Part shown: piece after piece, positions 1-9,143 of the stretch
Position numbering within the stretch: position 1 is the first letter of the stretch
Layout of the letters: each line of letters starts with the position of its first letter
NCBI GenBank assembly: GCA_947561585.1
Contig: CANNZV010001032.1
Span: 205,500 to 269,499 of the forward strand
Reading direction: 5' to 3'
DNA from: Caprella mutica
Lineage: Eukaryota > Arthropoda > Malacostraca > Amphipoda > Caprellidae
DNA: 64,000 nucleotides
Made by a program: the position numbers and the translations under genes
Notes under the pieces: model-generated
Database searches by the model: none
Told to the model about the DNA's origin: nothing
The model's input: only the letters and a program-made list of their open reading frames with translations

Positions 1-1
1 C

Positions 2-841
2 ACGCAGATTGTGGACGGCTTCATTGCGGGCAATCATCGGTCGACCATGCGTGGAGGTTGCACGGAGTTTGCCGAGCATCGGGCCTACAGTCCAGGTGAT
101 GAAGTTCGTTTGTTAGACTGGCGAGTCTACGCGAAGAGTGATCGCTACTATGTGAAACAGTTCGATGAAGAGACCAGTCTCAATGCGCTTCTCATCCTCG
201 ATGTGAGCGGTTCTATGGGATTTGGAATGAGCTCCCCGAGCAAGTTTGCCTACGCGCGGTCTGCTTGTGCTTGTCTGGCGCGCCTCCTTTTGAGTCAACG
301 CGATCCTGTGGGGCTAGCGCTGTCTTCTTTGCAACAGGGGGCTTACATTCCTGCACGATCCACGGCGACTCACTTTCATCTATTCCTCGACCGTCTGGCC
401 AAGGCGCAGCCACAGAGTGAAACGAACCTTCTTGCGACGCTGGATGAAATGGTGAAGCGGGTGCGGCAACGCGGTGTCTTTCTGATCTTCAGTGATTGTT
501 TTGTCGATGTGCCTACTCTCCAGCAGAAGCTCAAGATCATCCGCGGTCGTGGGCATCAAGTGGTCGTCTTTCATACGATGGCTCCGGAGGAACTTGACTT
601 TGAGTTTCCCACGAGTTCGCGTTTTGAATGTCTCGAAGTGAATGGCTATCATCTCGATCTCGATCCGGTCGTGATCCGAGAGGAATACCTTGAAGGCGTG
701 CATGCCTTTCTCGATCAACTCAAGGCCGCGTGCACCAGTGCTGGGTGTGACTACGTCCCGGTGAACACCGGCGTGCCCCTTGGCGAAACCATCGCAGCGT
801 ATCTTCGTGAGCGCACAGCGAAGACCTCTATCTCTCGTTAG
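2..841 (+). CDS. DUF58 domain protein, 5'-truncated by window edge
   Basis: The frame is open from base 2, and residues before the GTG at 11 still fit the family, so the true start lies upstream of the window. DUF58 proteins are cytoplasmic VWA-like partners of MoxR AAA ATPases. Visible here are the DUF58 signature around residues 20-50 (FAEHRAYSPGDEVRLLDW, then DRYYVKQFDEE) and a VWA metal-site motif DVSGSM near residue 64. The gene ends 7 bases before the BatA-like gene, which fits one transcript. A moxR gene would be expected just upstream, outside the window. The family assignment is firm; the exact role, probably in envelope stress or protein assembly, is inference from the family. Confidence 0.9.
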   Translation, partial: TQIVDGFIAGNHRSTMRGGCTEFAEHRAYSPGDEVRLLDWRVYAKSDRYYVKQFDEETSLNALLILDVSGSMGFGMSSPSKFAYARSACACLARLLLSQRDPVGLALSSLQQGAYIPARSTATHFHLFLDRLAKAQPQSETNLLATLDEMVKRVRQRGVFLIFSDCFVDVPTLQQKLKIIRGRGHQVVVFHTMAPEELDFEFPTSSRFECLEVNGYHLDLDPVVIREEYLEGVHAFLDQLKAACTSAGCDYVPVNTGVPLGETIAAYLRERTAKTSISR

Positions 842-848
842 CACGACC

Positions 849-3053
849 ATGGGCTTCCTCAGCAGCTTCTTTCTCTTTGCGCTACCCGCGATCGCCTTGC
901 CGGTGATCGTGCACTTGCTAGCGCGTCGACGGAAGAAAGTGATTCCTTGGGGCGCCATGCAGTTCTTGGCTAAGGCCAACCCGCGAGCGCGTCGGAGTTG
1001 GCGCCTGAAAGATATGCTTTTGTTGCTGCTACGCATGTTAGTGCTGGCTTGCTTTATCATGGCCTTGGCGCGTCCGTTAGTGCCGGCGAGATGGTTGGGC
1101 GGGCACGACACCCGGGACCTGATCGTGGTTGTGGATCATTCGATGTCTACTCGGTGGGACTTTGGTCAGGACACGGCTTTTGAGCGTCAGCTTGAGCTGA
1201 TCGATGGTCTATTCGATGATTACGAATCGACCGATTTCATCCGCTGTATTGTGGCGGGAGAGAAACCTCTGTGGTTAACGAGCTATCCGTTAAAGGCCGA
1301 AGCTGGTGCCAAAGAGGGGATTGTCAGAGAGCTGAAAGACCTGGAGCCGGGGCAGGGAAGCGCCGATCTGCTTACAAGTGTCGAGGAAGCTTGGAATGCG
1401 GAAGCTGCTCATTCCAACGCGGCTCGGCATGTGATCGTCATCACGGATTCGCAAGCGACAGGATGGATGTTAGATAAATCGGGGCGCTGGCTTGCCATTT
1501 CGCAGCAAGTCCTCGAAGCTCCGGTTGGGAGCGTTCTCCGAACACTTCGCGTGCCCATAGCAGAAACTGAGATCATGGACAATCTGGCGGTGACTGGATT
1601 GTCTCCTAGCAGAGAAGTCATTTCCCTTGGCGAACCAGTTGAGCTTACAGCAACGGTTCACAACTACGGTCAGACGGCGAGTCCCTCCAGCGTGCTTCGT
1701 TGGTTGCAGGAAGAGGACTCGCTGGGACTGGCCACCGTTCCTACGCTTGCTCCTGGTGCATCGACCACGGTGAAGCTGGAGCACCCGTTGGCAGAGTTGG
1801 GCGTGCACCAACTGGCTGCCACGATCGACAGTGGTGATGGCTTGCCAGCTGACAACCGTGCCGAGACCTTAGTCAATGTTGCCGAAGGAATTCCAGTGCT
1901 GGTGGTGGATCAGTCCCGAGCGTCGCATTATCTCCAGGCCGCTCTCGGTGCATTTGGGCAGGAGAAAGGCAGTGTGTTTCGAGGAACTCAGGTGATGAGT
2001 AAAGCTCTGGAGGAAGTGAAACTGTCAGATTATCAAGCAGTCATCCTGACAGACTTAGAGGAGCTGAGCTCTGCGAGTGTGCAAGAGTTGCACGACTTTG
2101 TGTTGCAGGGAGGCGGGCTTTGGCTGGCTCCAGAGACTGAGGTGTCTCCGGATCAATTTAATGGCTTGTTCACTTCTGCGCAGGCACCTTTGTCGCCTGC
2201 GTCGCTGGCGGCTGCCACAGGTGATGCAGATCAGCGCGAAGATTTCGAATTCATCTCCCCACCGACTCAGGTGCACCCGGCAACGGTGATGTTAGCCGAC
2301 ACAGAACGCCTGGATTTGGATGATGTGAGAATTTATCGTCGTTATCTCTATGAGACGCCACTCCCTAATGACTTGGCGGTTATACTACGTGGCGGGAAGG
2401 GGCACCCGTTGGTGTTAGAGAAGCGTTTGGGGAAAGGGCGCGTGCTCATGCAGGCGTTTCCCTTGGATGGCCAGTGGAGTAATTTACCTAGCATGCAAGC
2501 CTATGTGGCCATGGTTTACGAGTGGCTTTGGTATCTGACAGAGCCTAGTCAGCCACCACTGAACTTGAGTTCAGGAGAAGCCTACGATCGTCTTTTACCC
2601 GAGAGTTTGGAAATCGAGCAGGTCAGTTTGACGCCTCCGGATGGAGAAACTGGCCCCCTGACCATTGCCAGTTCGCCTGATGGCACGCGGCGGCTGCGAG
2701 TGGAGGACACTCAGGCACCTGGGGAGTATCGTCTGGAGCTTTCTAGTGATGGAAAGCGTGTGGAAGATGCGAGGTTCCTTGTGGAAAGAAATCGTATCGA
2801 GTCTGATCTTTCACCATTAGATGAAACGATGTTAGAATCGATGCGAGCTGAGTTCGGAATCGTCTTTGATGAAGAAGAGCCGGGTGAACGCTCTGCTGAA
2901 GCTGCCGCTGTGGAGCGGCGCCAGGAGCCCATCTGGTTCTGGCTCTTGCTTGGCGTCATTCTCTTTCTGGTGGGCGAATCGGCACTCGCCTATTCTATTG
3001 CTAAGAGTCGAAACCTTACCACGCCGGGAGCGCGTCTCTCCAAAGCCCGCTGA
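849..3053 (+). CDS. BatA-like VWA membrane protein (aerotolerance N-terminal domain)
   Basis: The ATG at 849 is chosen because the protein then begins directly with the family's N-terminal hydrophobic segment (MGFLSSFFLFALPAIALPV); the frame is open further upstream but overlaps the DUF58 gene. It is about 734 residues long. Residues 1-85 form the double-membrane-segment BatA N-terminal domain, including the RRRKKVIPWGAMQFL stretch typical of the family. A VWA domain follows with a DHSMS metal-site motif near residue 98, then beta-rich domains and a glutamine-amidotransferase-like fold region, and a last membrane helix near residues 695-720. It lies 7 bases after DUF58 and 6 bases before the next VWA gene. 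The role in MoxR-linked envelope maintenance is inferred. Confidence 0.85.
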   Translation: MGFLSSFFLFALPAIALPVIVHLLARRRKKVIPWGAMQFLAKANPRARRSWRLKDMLLLLLRMLVLACFIMALARPLVPARWLGGHDTRDLIVVVDHSMSTRWDFGQDTAFERQLELIDGLFDDYESTDFIRCIVAGEKPLWLTSYPLKAEAGAKEGIVRELKDLEPGQGSADLLTSVEEAWNAEAAHSNAARHVIVITDSQATGWMLDKSGRWLAISQQVLEAPVGSVLRTLRVPIAETEIMDNLAVTGLSPSREVISLGEPVELTATVHNYGQTASPSSVLRWLQEEDSLGLATVPTLAPGASTTVKLEHPLAELGVHQLAATIDSGDGLPADNRAETLVNVAEGIPVLVVDQSRASHYLQAALGAFGQEKGSVFRGTQVMSKALEEVKLSDYQAVILTDLEELSSASVQELHDFVLQGGGLWLAPETEVSPDQFNGLFTSAQAPLSPASLAAATGDADQREDFEFISPPTQVHPATVMLADTERLDLDDVRIYRRYLYETPLPNDLAVILRGGKGHPLVLEKRLGKGRVLMQAFPLDGQWSNLPSMQAYVAMVYEWLWYLTEPSQPPLNLSSGEAYDRLLPESLEIEQVSLTPPDGETGPLTIASSPDGTRRLRVEDTQAPGEYRLELSSDGKRVEDARFLVERNRIESDLSPLDETMLESMRAEFGIVFDEEEPGERSAEAAAVERRQEPIWFWLLLGVILFLVGESALAYSIAKSRNLTTPGARLSKAR

Positions 3054-3059
3054 TTTCTT

Positions 3060-4337
3060 ATGCCTGAAGCTTGGACAGAAACTCTGAAGCAGTTCTCGTT
3101 GGAAGGTCGTCTTGGCCTGATGCAGCTGGGGATGCTAGGGCTTGTGGTGGCATTGATCCTGATCTTTTTCGCCTGGCGAGAGAGTCAGCTGATCACACGG
3201 CCGAAGGCGGCATGGGCTCTTCTAACACTGCGTTTGCTCACTTTGTTGTTGGTGCTTTGGGCTCTAGCCGAACCTACTGATGTGCTGACGGAGAAGACCT
3301 TTCGACCGAAGTCTCTTGGCATCTTTCTGGATACGAGTGCTAGCATGGCGCTCGAAGATCCCGGAGATGGCTCCGGAGATTTCCAGCGATGGAAAGAAGC
3401 ACGTGAATCGAACGATACACTGCGTAGCGAGCTTGATCAAAGCCATGGCAGTCTTGTAGCGGCATCGTTCAATGTGGGAAGCTGGTCCAAGGAGGCAGCG
3501 GTCTCTGCGGTCACGAGTGTCCTCGATAGAGTCGATGAATTGAATCTATCAAAGCCTTTTGAAGACCACCGCGTCACCTTGGCTGATGAGATTCTCCCAA
3601 GGTTGAAAGAGCTCTCTGAGAAAGAGACACCTACATTGCGGGATGAAGAAGCGCGGCAGCAGGTGAAGGCAAAGCTTGATGCTCTCACGACAGATTGGCG
3701 CGTGCTCCTGGATCAAGAGTATGAGGAAGCCGAGAAACCTAATGTTGGCAGTGGCAATGAGTCTCGTCTGGTCAAGGCAAGTGAATGGTTGAGAGCTTCG
3801 GAAAAGACTTGGATTGAGGATCTATCGGAGGATGTTCGGGTCGAGCGCTTTCATTTTGACAATGAAGCCATGGCTATGGGGCGGAAGTCTTGGGATGATG
3901 CTGAGTCGCTCATGGGCGAGCCTGACAAAGGCACTGATGAGACTTCTTGGATGAAGCTGCTCAATCGATTTGATGCTGCGTTGATTGTTTCGGATGGTGT
4001 TCATAATACCGGTGAATCGCCTCGAGAGTTAGCTGCCAGTGTGAGCGGAGTGGCTTCAGTGATCGTGCCTATTGGTGACACGCGCTTGCGGAAGGATGTG
4101 TTTCTCCATCATGTGAAGTATCCGCAGTCAGTCATGGAGAAAGACACGCTCGTGGTGGAAGGGATCATCACGGCGCATGATTGTCAGCGGGAGAAGATCG
4201 TGGTTCAGCTGGTTACGGAGGAAGATGAGGTGCTGGATCAGCAGGTGTTCGAAGTGGCTGAACTCATGGCCGATCACCGTGTGTCCTTGAAATGGAAAGC
4301 GATGGAACTTGGTCCGCATGACTTTCGGTCCGAGTGA
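3060..4337 (+). CDS. VWA domain membrane protein, N-terminal fragment (frameshifted)
   Basis: This is the first part of a large BatA-family-related protein. Two membrane helices lie near residues 20-70, and a VWA metal-site motif DTSASM near residue 92. Sequence continues through a long helical insert to a VWA end region (LIVSDGVHNTGESP). The frame stops at 4335-4337 just after residues ELGPHDFR. Reading on in the next frame from about 4330 continues the same domain (VKPVDGEFSEDNNKESV) into the fragment at 4334. A single missing base in the GG run near 4330 explains this. The ancestral gene would span 3060-5712. Either an assembly error or a real mutation is possible. Confidence 0.8.
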   Translation: MPEAWTETLKQFSLEGRLGLMQLGMLGLVVALILIFFAWRESQLITRPKAAWALLTLRLLTLLLVLWALAEPTDVLTEKTFRPKSLGIFLDTSASMALEDPGDGSGDFQRWKEARESNDTLRSELDQSHGSLVAASFNVGSWSKEAAVSAVTSVLDRVDELNLSKPFEDHRVTLADEILPRLKELSEKETPTLRDEEARQQVKAKLDALTTDWRVLLDQEYEEAEKPNVGSGNESRLVKASEWLRASEKTWIEDLSEDVRVERFHFDNEAMAMGRKSWDDAESLMGEPDKGTDETSWMKLLNRFDAALIVSDGVHNTGESPRELAASVSGVASVIVPIGDTRLRKDVFLHHVKYPQSVMEKDTLVVEGIITAHDCQREKIVVQLVTEEDEVLDQQVFEVAELMADHRVSLKWKAMELGPHDFRSE

Positions 4338-5740
4338 AGCCGGTCGATGGCGAGTTCAGTGAGGACAATAACAAGGAAAGTGTGAAGGTGAATGTCATCG
4401 ATGACGAGATACGAGTGCTTCTCGCCGAGCGGCTTCCTCGGTGGGAGTTTCGTTACCTCAAATCAATCTTACAGCGTGATAAGAAGATGGAGATGGATGC
4501 GATTCTATTCAATCCGGACCACGCCTACAAGAATCGCCCTAAGACTGCTGATGAAGCACGTTTGCCTGAGAGTTTAGAGGCATGGAGCCGCTATCGTGTG
4601 GCTATTTTAGGGGATCTGACGTCGAAAGAGCTCACGCCTGCCGACCAAGAGCGCCTGCGTCAGTGGGTTGTCGAAGCTGGTGGGAACTTGATCGTGATCG
4701 CAGGCGATTCGATGCCTGCGGATTTCTTCAATACGCCGATGGGGGAACTCTTCCCGGTAAGATCTCAAGCTGCAGCGATTGTGAAGTCTGGCTATCAGCT
4801 GACAGTGACCGCGGAAGGGGCGAATGCACCGCCGGTTCTTGTTGCTGGTGATGAGACTGCTAGTCTCAGTGTGTGGGAGAAGGTGAGTGCGAAACTGCCA
4901 GTCTATGATCTCTCGCCATTCTCTATTCCGAAGCCCACGGCTCATGTCTTGATCCAGGCGGATACGGGTAAGAGATCCAACCAAGCGCTGTCTTATCTGT
5001 CTTGGCAGTATGTGGGCAAGGGGCGCGTCGTTTACTTGTCAGCGCCAGTTGCCTATCAATTGCGCTATCGAAAGGGCGACGAGTATCATCATCGGTTCTG
5101 GGGGCAGTTGTTTCGTTGGGCGATTGCTAGAGATCTAGGTGGGGGCTCCCGAACTGTCAAGCTGGGCACCGATAAGACTCGGTATCCCTATCGGTCGGAT
5201 GTGAGTGTGCGGCTGAGACTTAGTGAAGTGAATGGGCTTCCTGTAGATAAGGCTGAGTCTGAATTGCAGGTGCGTAGCAATGATGAGGTCATTCACACCG
5301 TACCGTTTCTCGCGGAGCCAGGCGCATTGGGTGTGTATCGAGCGATGCTCACGGACCTGCCTGCTGGAAAGATTCGGTTGCAGGCTCATGGCTCTAGTAT
5401 CGAGCGATTACTAGAGGCGGAGAAATACACGGAGCCGATTCTCATCGATCTCGCTATCGATCCGCATGACTCTGCCGAGCTACGAGTGCCTTTGGCTGAT
5501 GCTGCACTCTTGCGAACGATTGCGGATGCTTCGGGCGGTGTTGTCACAGGGCCCGCTGGAGTCCAGGAAGTCTTCACGAAATTGAATCTTGAGGCGATCA
5601 ACACCGAGTCAGTGAGCCGTCAACCTTGTGGAATCGCTGGCTACTCATCTGGCTCATTCTCGCACTCCTTCTGGCCGAATGGATTGGCCGAAAAGCCTCA
5701 GGGCTTGTATAATCACGTAATAAGCCATTCTTATGAATAA
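4334..5740 (+). CDS. VWA domain membrane protein, C-terminal fragment (frameshifted)
   Basis: This continues the gene that begins at 3060. The visible part starts with a beta-sandwich end followed by the conserved RLPRWEFRYLKSIL segment and a glutamine-amidotransferase-like domain (VAILGDLTSKELTP, then GGNLIVIAG), common in planctomycete and verrucomicrobial VWA operon proteins. A second frameshift lies near 5625. After it the annotated frame runs into unrelated residues, while another frame gives LWNRWLLIWLILALLLAEW, a normal C-terminal membrane helix with a charged end, stopping at 5712. The last 28 bases of this open frame, which overlap the next gene, are therefore probably not translated. 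Function is as for the other operon members. Confidence 0.75.
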   Translation: MKPVDGEFSEDNNKESVKVNVIDDEIRVLLAERLPRWEFRYLKSILQRDKKMEMDAILFNPDHAYKNRPKTADEARLPESLEAWSRYRVAILGDLTSKELTPADQERLRQWVVEAGGNLIVIAGDSMPADFFNTPMGELFPVRSQAAAIVKSGYQLTVTAEGANAPPVLVAGDETASLSVWEKVSAKLPVYDLSPFSIPKPTAHVLIQADTGKRSNQALSYLSWQYVGKGRVVYLSAPVAYQLRYRKGDEYHHRFWGQLFRWAIARDLGGGSRTVKLGTDKTRYPYRSDVSVRLRLSEVNGLPVDKAESELQVRSNDEVIHTVPFLAEPGALGVYRAMLTDLPAGKIRLQAHGSSIERLLEAEKYTEPILIDLAIDPHDSAELRVPLADAALLRTIADASGGVVTGPAGVQEVFTKLNLEAINTESVSRQPCGIAGYSSGSFSHSFWPNGLAEKPQGLYNHVISHSYE

Positions 5741-8700
5741 TTCTAACGAAGCAATTAGGCAGGTTCCTCAAGCGATCTTGAGTAAATTGCGTGCCGTTAG
5801 ACGGACAGAGCGACGCGTGCAATTCGTGACCCTGCTCTTCAAGGCGCTCGTCTTGATTGTCATTCTCTTTGCGCTCGCCATGGCGATTGATGCCTTTGTC
5901 GTGCTGTTTGATCCTGCCGCTCGGTGGGGATTGACAGCGGTGACATTTCTCGTGGCGATGGTTGCCGTGTTCATGTGGGGAGTGAGACCGTTGCTGAAGC
6001 GCGTTCAGTTAGGATCTCTTGCGCAGACAGTAGACAAAGCCGTGCCGGACATGGAGGAACGGTGGTCCACCGTGACCTCGTTGACGCAGAGTCAAGACGA
6101 CGCTGCATTGTTAGGCTCGCCCGAACTTATCGGTCAAGTTTGTGCGGAGGCTGAAGACCTTGCTCCTCATGTGGAGGCGAGGAAGGTGGTGTCTCGTCAG
6201 AATCTTCGACGGGCTCTCATCGCAGTTGGTGGAACCTTGGCCTTGGGCTTAATGCTGTTCTTTTCAGATCAGGAACGTGCCATGGTCCTCTTGCGCCGCC
6301 TCTTTGCGCCTGGAGCCAGTATCAGCTTGGCGAAGATCACTGCTGACCGAGGAAACTTTGTTACAGCGAAGGATGAGCCTGCAATAATCACAGCTTCAAT
6401 GTCAGGAAGGGATGCCGATCAGGCCGTTCTTTGGATCGAAGAAGGAGAGGAGATTCCTCAGCAGATGGTCTTAACGCGTCAGCCGGACGGACGCTTCCTT
6501 CACGAGATATCCAGCGTCCGACGCGACTTCCGCTACCGCTTGCGGGCAGGAGATGGCCAGACGCCTTGGCATCAAGTGCGTGCTATTCCGAGGCCTCGCA
6601 TCACAGCTATTTCGATGTCGATCACGCCACCTGAATACACGGAGCTTCCCGACGTCGTGCAGGACACTCTTCCGCGTCATGCTAGCGCGATTGCTGGTAG
6701 TGTCTTTACACTGACATTCACAGCCGACCGGTCGTTAGGGAAGGCTCAGCTTGCGTTTAATCATGGTGCGCTAGTTCCTGTCGAATTGAACGAGGGTTCC
6801 TATCAATTCACGACGACTCTCACTGAGACAATGCACTTTGAGGTCCAGTTGCTCGGTGAGCTTGGCTTAGCGAACAAGACGCCACCAAGAGCTTCCATTC
6901 ATGTGTATCAGGATCTTCTTCCTGAAGTTACCATGCTAAAAGAGACTGAGCGCCAGCCAGCGGACGAGACGGTTTTTGATGGAACGGAAACGATCAAGGT
7001 TCCATTTGAAGCGTCTGATGACTTTGGGATCAAAGAAGTCGAACTCTTAGTTAGTGTTGCGGAGTCAGGTCAAGAGCCCCAGTTGGTCCAAACATTACCT
7101 ATAGATCTAGGCGACCAGCAGAACGCCACTGAAGTCCAAGCCGAGGGCGAGGTCGATCTTAGCACCTTAAATCTGGAAGACGACGCTCAGGTAACCTACA
7201 CGGTTAGAGTCACCGATAATCGTGAGAATACTCCAAACGTTGGGACGATGGTGCCTTCTGAAAACCCAGCGGCCCTTCCGGATCAGGTATCGCCAGAACT
7301 TGCTCAGAACGGTGCGAATACGCAGCCTAACCAAAGCCAGCAGCCTAACCAAAGCCAGCAGCCTAACCAAAGCCAGCAGCCTAACCAAGGGCAGCAACCG
7401 AACCAAGGACAGCAACCTAACCAAGGACAGCAGCCTAATCAAGGCCAGCAGCCTAATCAAGGCCAGCAGCCTAATCAAGGGCAGCAGCCTAACCAAAGCG
7501 AGGCTCCCGGCCAAAGTTCACTGCCAGAGATAGGGGCTTTGCCAATTCCTGGAATCGGAGACGGCTTGATGGAAGGTAATAGTGACGGGGTGGAACCAAG
7601 AGAGGGCCCATCTCAAAAGCAAGGTCAAGGCCAGCAACCTAGCCAGCAAGGACAGCAACCAGGTGAGCAAGGGCAGGGCCAACAACCAGGTGAGCAACAA
7701 GGTCAGGGGCAGCAACCAAGCCAACAAGGTGAACAAACAGGTGAGCAGCAGGGCCAACAAGGTCAACAAGCAGGCGAGCAAGGCCAAAGCCAACAAGGTC
7801 AACAAACAGGTGAGCAAGGGCGGGCGCAGCCGGGCGAGCAAAGCCAACAATCAGGTGAGCAGCAGGGCCAACAAGGTCAAGGGCAGCAACCAAGCCAACA
7901 AGCAAGTGAGCAAGGTCAAAGTCAGCAGAGCCAACAAGGTGAGCAGAGCCAACAAGGACAAGGACAGCAGCCAGGTGAGCAAGGCCACCAGCCAGGTGAG
8001 CAAAGCCAACAGCCAGGTGAGCAAGGCCAACAGCCAGGTGAGCAAGGCCAACAGCCAGGTGAGCAAGGCCAACAGCCAGGTGAGCAAGGTCGAAGCCAAC
8101 AAGGTCAACAAGGTCAAGAGCAGCAAGGACAACAAGCTGGCCAACAGCCGGGTCAACAAGGCCAAAGCCAACAAGGTCAAGAGCAGCAGCAAGGCCAACA
8201 AGGTCAAGACCAACAAGGTCAAGAGCAGCAAGGACAACAAGCTGGCCAACAGCCGGGTCAACAAGGCCAAAGCCAACAAGGTCAAGACCAACAAGGTCAA
8301 GAGCAGCAAGGACAACAAGCTGGCCAACAGCCGGGTCAACAAGGCCAAAGCCAACAAGGTCAAGACCAACAAGGTCAAGAGGAGCAAGGACAACAAGCTG
8401 GCCAACAGCCGGGTCAACAAGGCCAAAGCCAACAAGGTCAAGAGCAGCAGCAAGGCCAACAAGCTGGCCAACAAGGTCAAGACCAACAAGGTCAAGAGGG
8501 GCAAGGACAACAAGCTGGCCAACAGCCGGGTCAACAAGGCCAAAGCCAACAAGGTCAAGAGCAGCAGCAAGGTCAACAAGCAGGGCAGCAGCCTGGTGAA
8601 CGAGGCCAACAAGGACAAGGGCAAGCAGGTGAGTCAGGTCAGAATCAGCAACCAGGTCAAAGCCAACAACAAACGCAGTCAGGCCAGCAGACGGCACCTG

Positions 8701-9128
8701 TTTCCCAGAGTATTCGCGTGCAGCCTTCCAACGCTAAAGGTCGAGGGAAAGGCAGCGGCAAGTCGTCGGATCAGCCGCCCTCGCCATCTTCTCCCGAGCC
8801 TCCATCGTCTCAATCTGAGCCCACCGAGCCGGAGCCAGCTGATCCTAACGAAGCTCCTCCGAGTGAACCCAAGCCATCTCAGCCGAACTCCGAAGGGAAT
8901 AGCGGTGGAGGTTCGAAGGATGGTCCGAGCACGCAGTTTGAAAAGGGCGAGAAGGGCAAGTCTGATCCTGCATTCGGGCAGCCAGGAAAGGTCGGCGATG
9001 CGGACGATTGGAACCTCGTTCCTTCTGAGCTGAAAGACGATCTCTTGCAGAAGCGCGGCACCACGCCTCCCGCGCGCTACCGCAAAGCGATCGAGAAATA
9101 CTTCGAGCGTGTTGGCGAAGAATCCTAG
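5733..9128 (+). CDS. Large DUF4175-like membrane protein with Gln/Gly-rich repeat region
   Basis: The 1131-residue protein has three membrane segments (about residues 31-54, 62-82 and 158-176). Beta-sandwich domains follow to about residue 520, then a very long low-complexity region of Gln, Gly, Pro, Glu and Ser (about 527-985), then a Pro/Ser/Glu linker. The conserved end is WNLVPSELKDDLLQKRGTT followed by PARYRKAIEKYFERV, which resembles C termini of large proteins at the end of DUF58/BatA/VWA operons in this superphylum. It starts 20 bases after the ancestral end of the VWA gene. The repeat region should be flexible and extracytoplasmic. Its function is not known; a scaffold or wall-spanning linker is only a guess. 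Confidence 0.8.
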   Translation: MNNSNEAIRQVPQAILSKLRAVRRTERRVQFVTLLFKALVLIVILFALAMAIDAFVVLFDPAARWGLTAVTFLVAMVAVFMWGVRPLLKRVQLGSLAQTVDKAVPDMEERWSTVTSLTQSQDDAALLGSPELIGQVCAEAEDLAPHVEARKVVSRQNLRRALIAVGGTLALGLMLFFSDQERAMVLLRRLFAPGASISLAKITADRGNFVTAKDEPAIITASMSGRDADQAVLWIEEGEEIPQQMVLTRQPDGRFLHEISSVRRDFRYRLRAGDGQTPWHQVRAIPRPRITAISMSITPPEYTELPDVVQDTLPRHASAIAGSVFTLTFTADRSLGKAQLAFNHGALVPVELNEGSYQFTTTLTETMHFEVQLLGELGLANKTPPRASIHVYQDLLPEVTMLKETERQPADETVFDGTETIKVPFEASDDFGIKEVELLVSVAESGQEPQLVQTLPIDLGDQQNATEVQAEGEVDLSTLNLEDDAQVTYTVRVTDNRENTPNVGTMVPSENPAALPDQVSPELAQNGANTQPNQSQQPNQSQQPNQSQQPNQGQQPNQGQQPNQGQQPNQGQQPNQGQQPNQGQQPNQSEAPGQSSLPEIGALPIPGIGDGLMEGNSDGVEPREGPSQKQGQGQQPSQQGQQPGEQGQGQQPGEQQGQGQQPSQQGEQTGEQQGQQGQQAGEQGQSQQGQQTGEQGRAQPGEQSQQSGEQQGQQGQGQQPSQQASEQGQSQQSQQGEQSQQGQGQQPGEQGHQPGEQSQQPGEQGQQPGEQGQQPGEQGQQPGEQGRSQQGQQGQEQQGQQAGQQPGQQGQSQQGQEQQQGQQGQDQQGQEQQGQQAGQQPGQQGQSQQGQDQQGQEQQGQQAGQQPGQQGQSQQGQDQQGQEEQGQQAGQQPGQQGQSQQGQEQQQGQQAGQQGQDQQGQEGQGQQAGQQPGQQGQSQQGQEQQQGQQAGQQPGERGQQGQGQAGESGQNQQPGQSQQQTQSGQQTAPVSQSIRVQPSNAKGRGKGSGKSSDQPPSPSSPEPPSSQSEPTEPEPADPNEAPPSEPKPSQPNSEGNSGGGSKDGPSTQFEKGEKGKSDPAFGQPGKVGDADDWNLVPSELKDDLLQKRGTTPPARYRKAIEKYFERVGEES
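7323..7502 (+). repeat. Ten 18-bp in-frame tandem repeats (QPNQ[S/G]Q)
   Basis: Ten consecutive 18-base units encode the hexapeptide Gln-Pro-Asn-Gln-Ser/Gly-Gln. The first three and last copies carry Ser, the middle six Gly. Copies differ mostly at third codon positions, so the array is diverging rather than freshly expanded. It lies inside the large membrane protein gene, in frame. Confidence 0.95.
7615..8690 (+). repeat. Gln/Gly-rich coding repeat block with 21-bp and 78-bp units
   Basis: About 1.1 kb of CAA/CAG and GGT/GGC/GGA codons. Within it, heptapeptide units of the form GEQ-x-x-QP recur about six times between roughly 7973 and 8090. A 78-base unit (26 residues, core GQQAGQQPGQQGQSQQ) recurs at exact spacing at 8202, 8280 and 8358, with diverged partial copies on each side. 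Long open frames on both strands here are by-products of the repeat composition. Confidence 0.95.
8202..8435 (+). repeat. Three near-identical 78-bp tandem copies
   Basis: Copies begin at 8202, 8280 and 8358, each 78 bases, each encoding 26 residues; the third differs at the GAGGAG versus GAGCAG codons. They are the most homogeneous part of the Gln/Gly block and are prone to copy-number change or assembly collapse. Confidence 0.95.
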
Positions 9129-9143
9129 AAGAGGTTATCTACA

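Noticed and set aside
7323..8690. CRISPR-like repeat array
   Set aside because: Repeats are contiguous, in frame and protein-coding, with no unique spacers of constant length and no cas genes nearby.
7582..9033. Long plus-strand second-frame ORF over the repeat block (and minus-strand ORFs 7639-8697 and 7851-8624)
   Set aside because: They are composition by-products of CAA/CAG/GGT-rich repeats; their products are monotone Lys/Asn/Ser or Leu-rich strings with no start context, and the first frame carries conserved ends.
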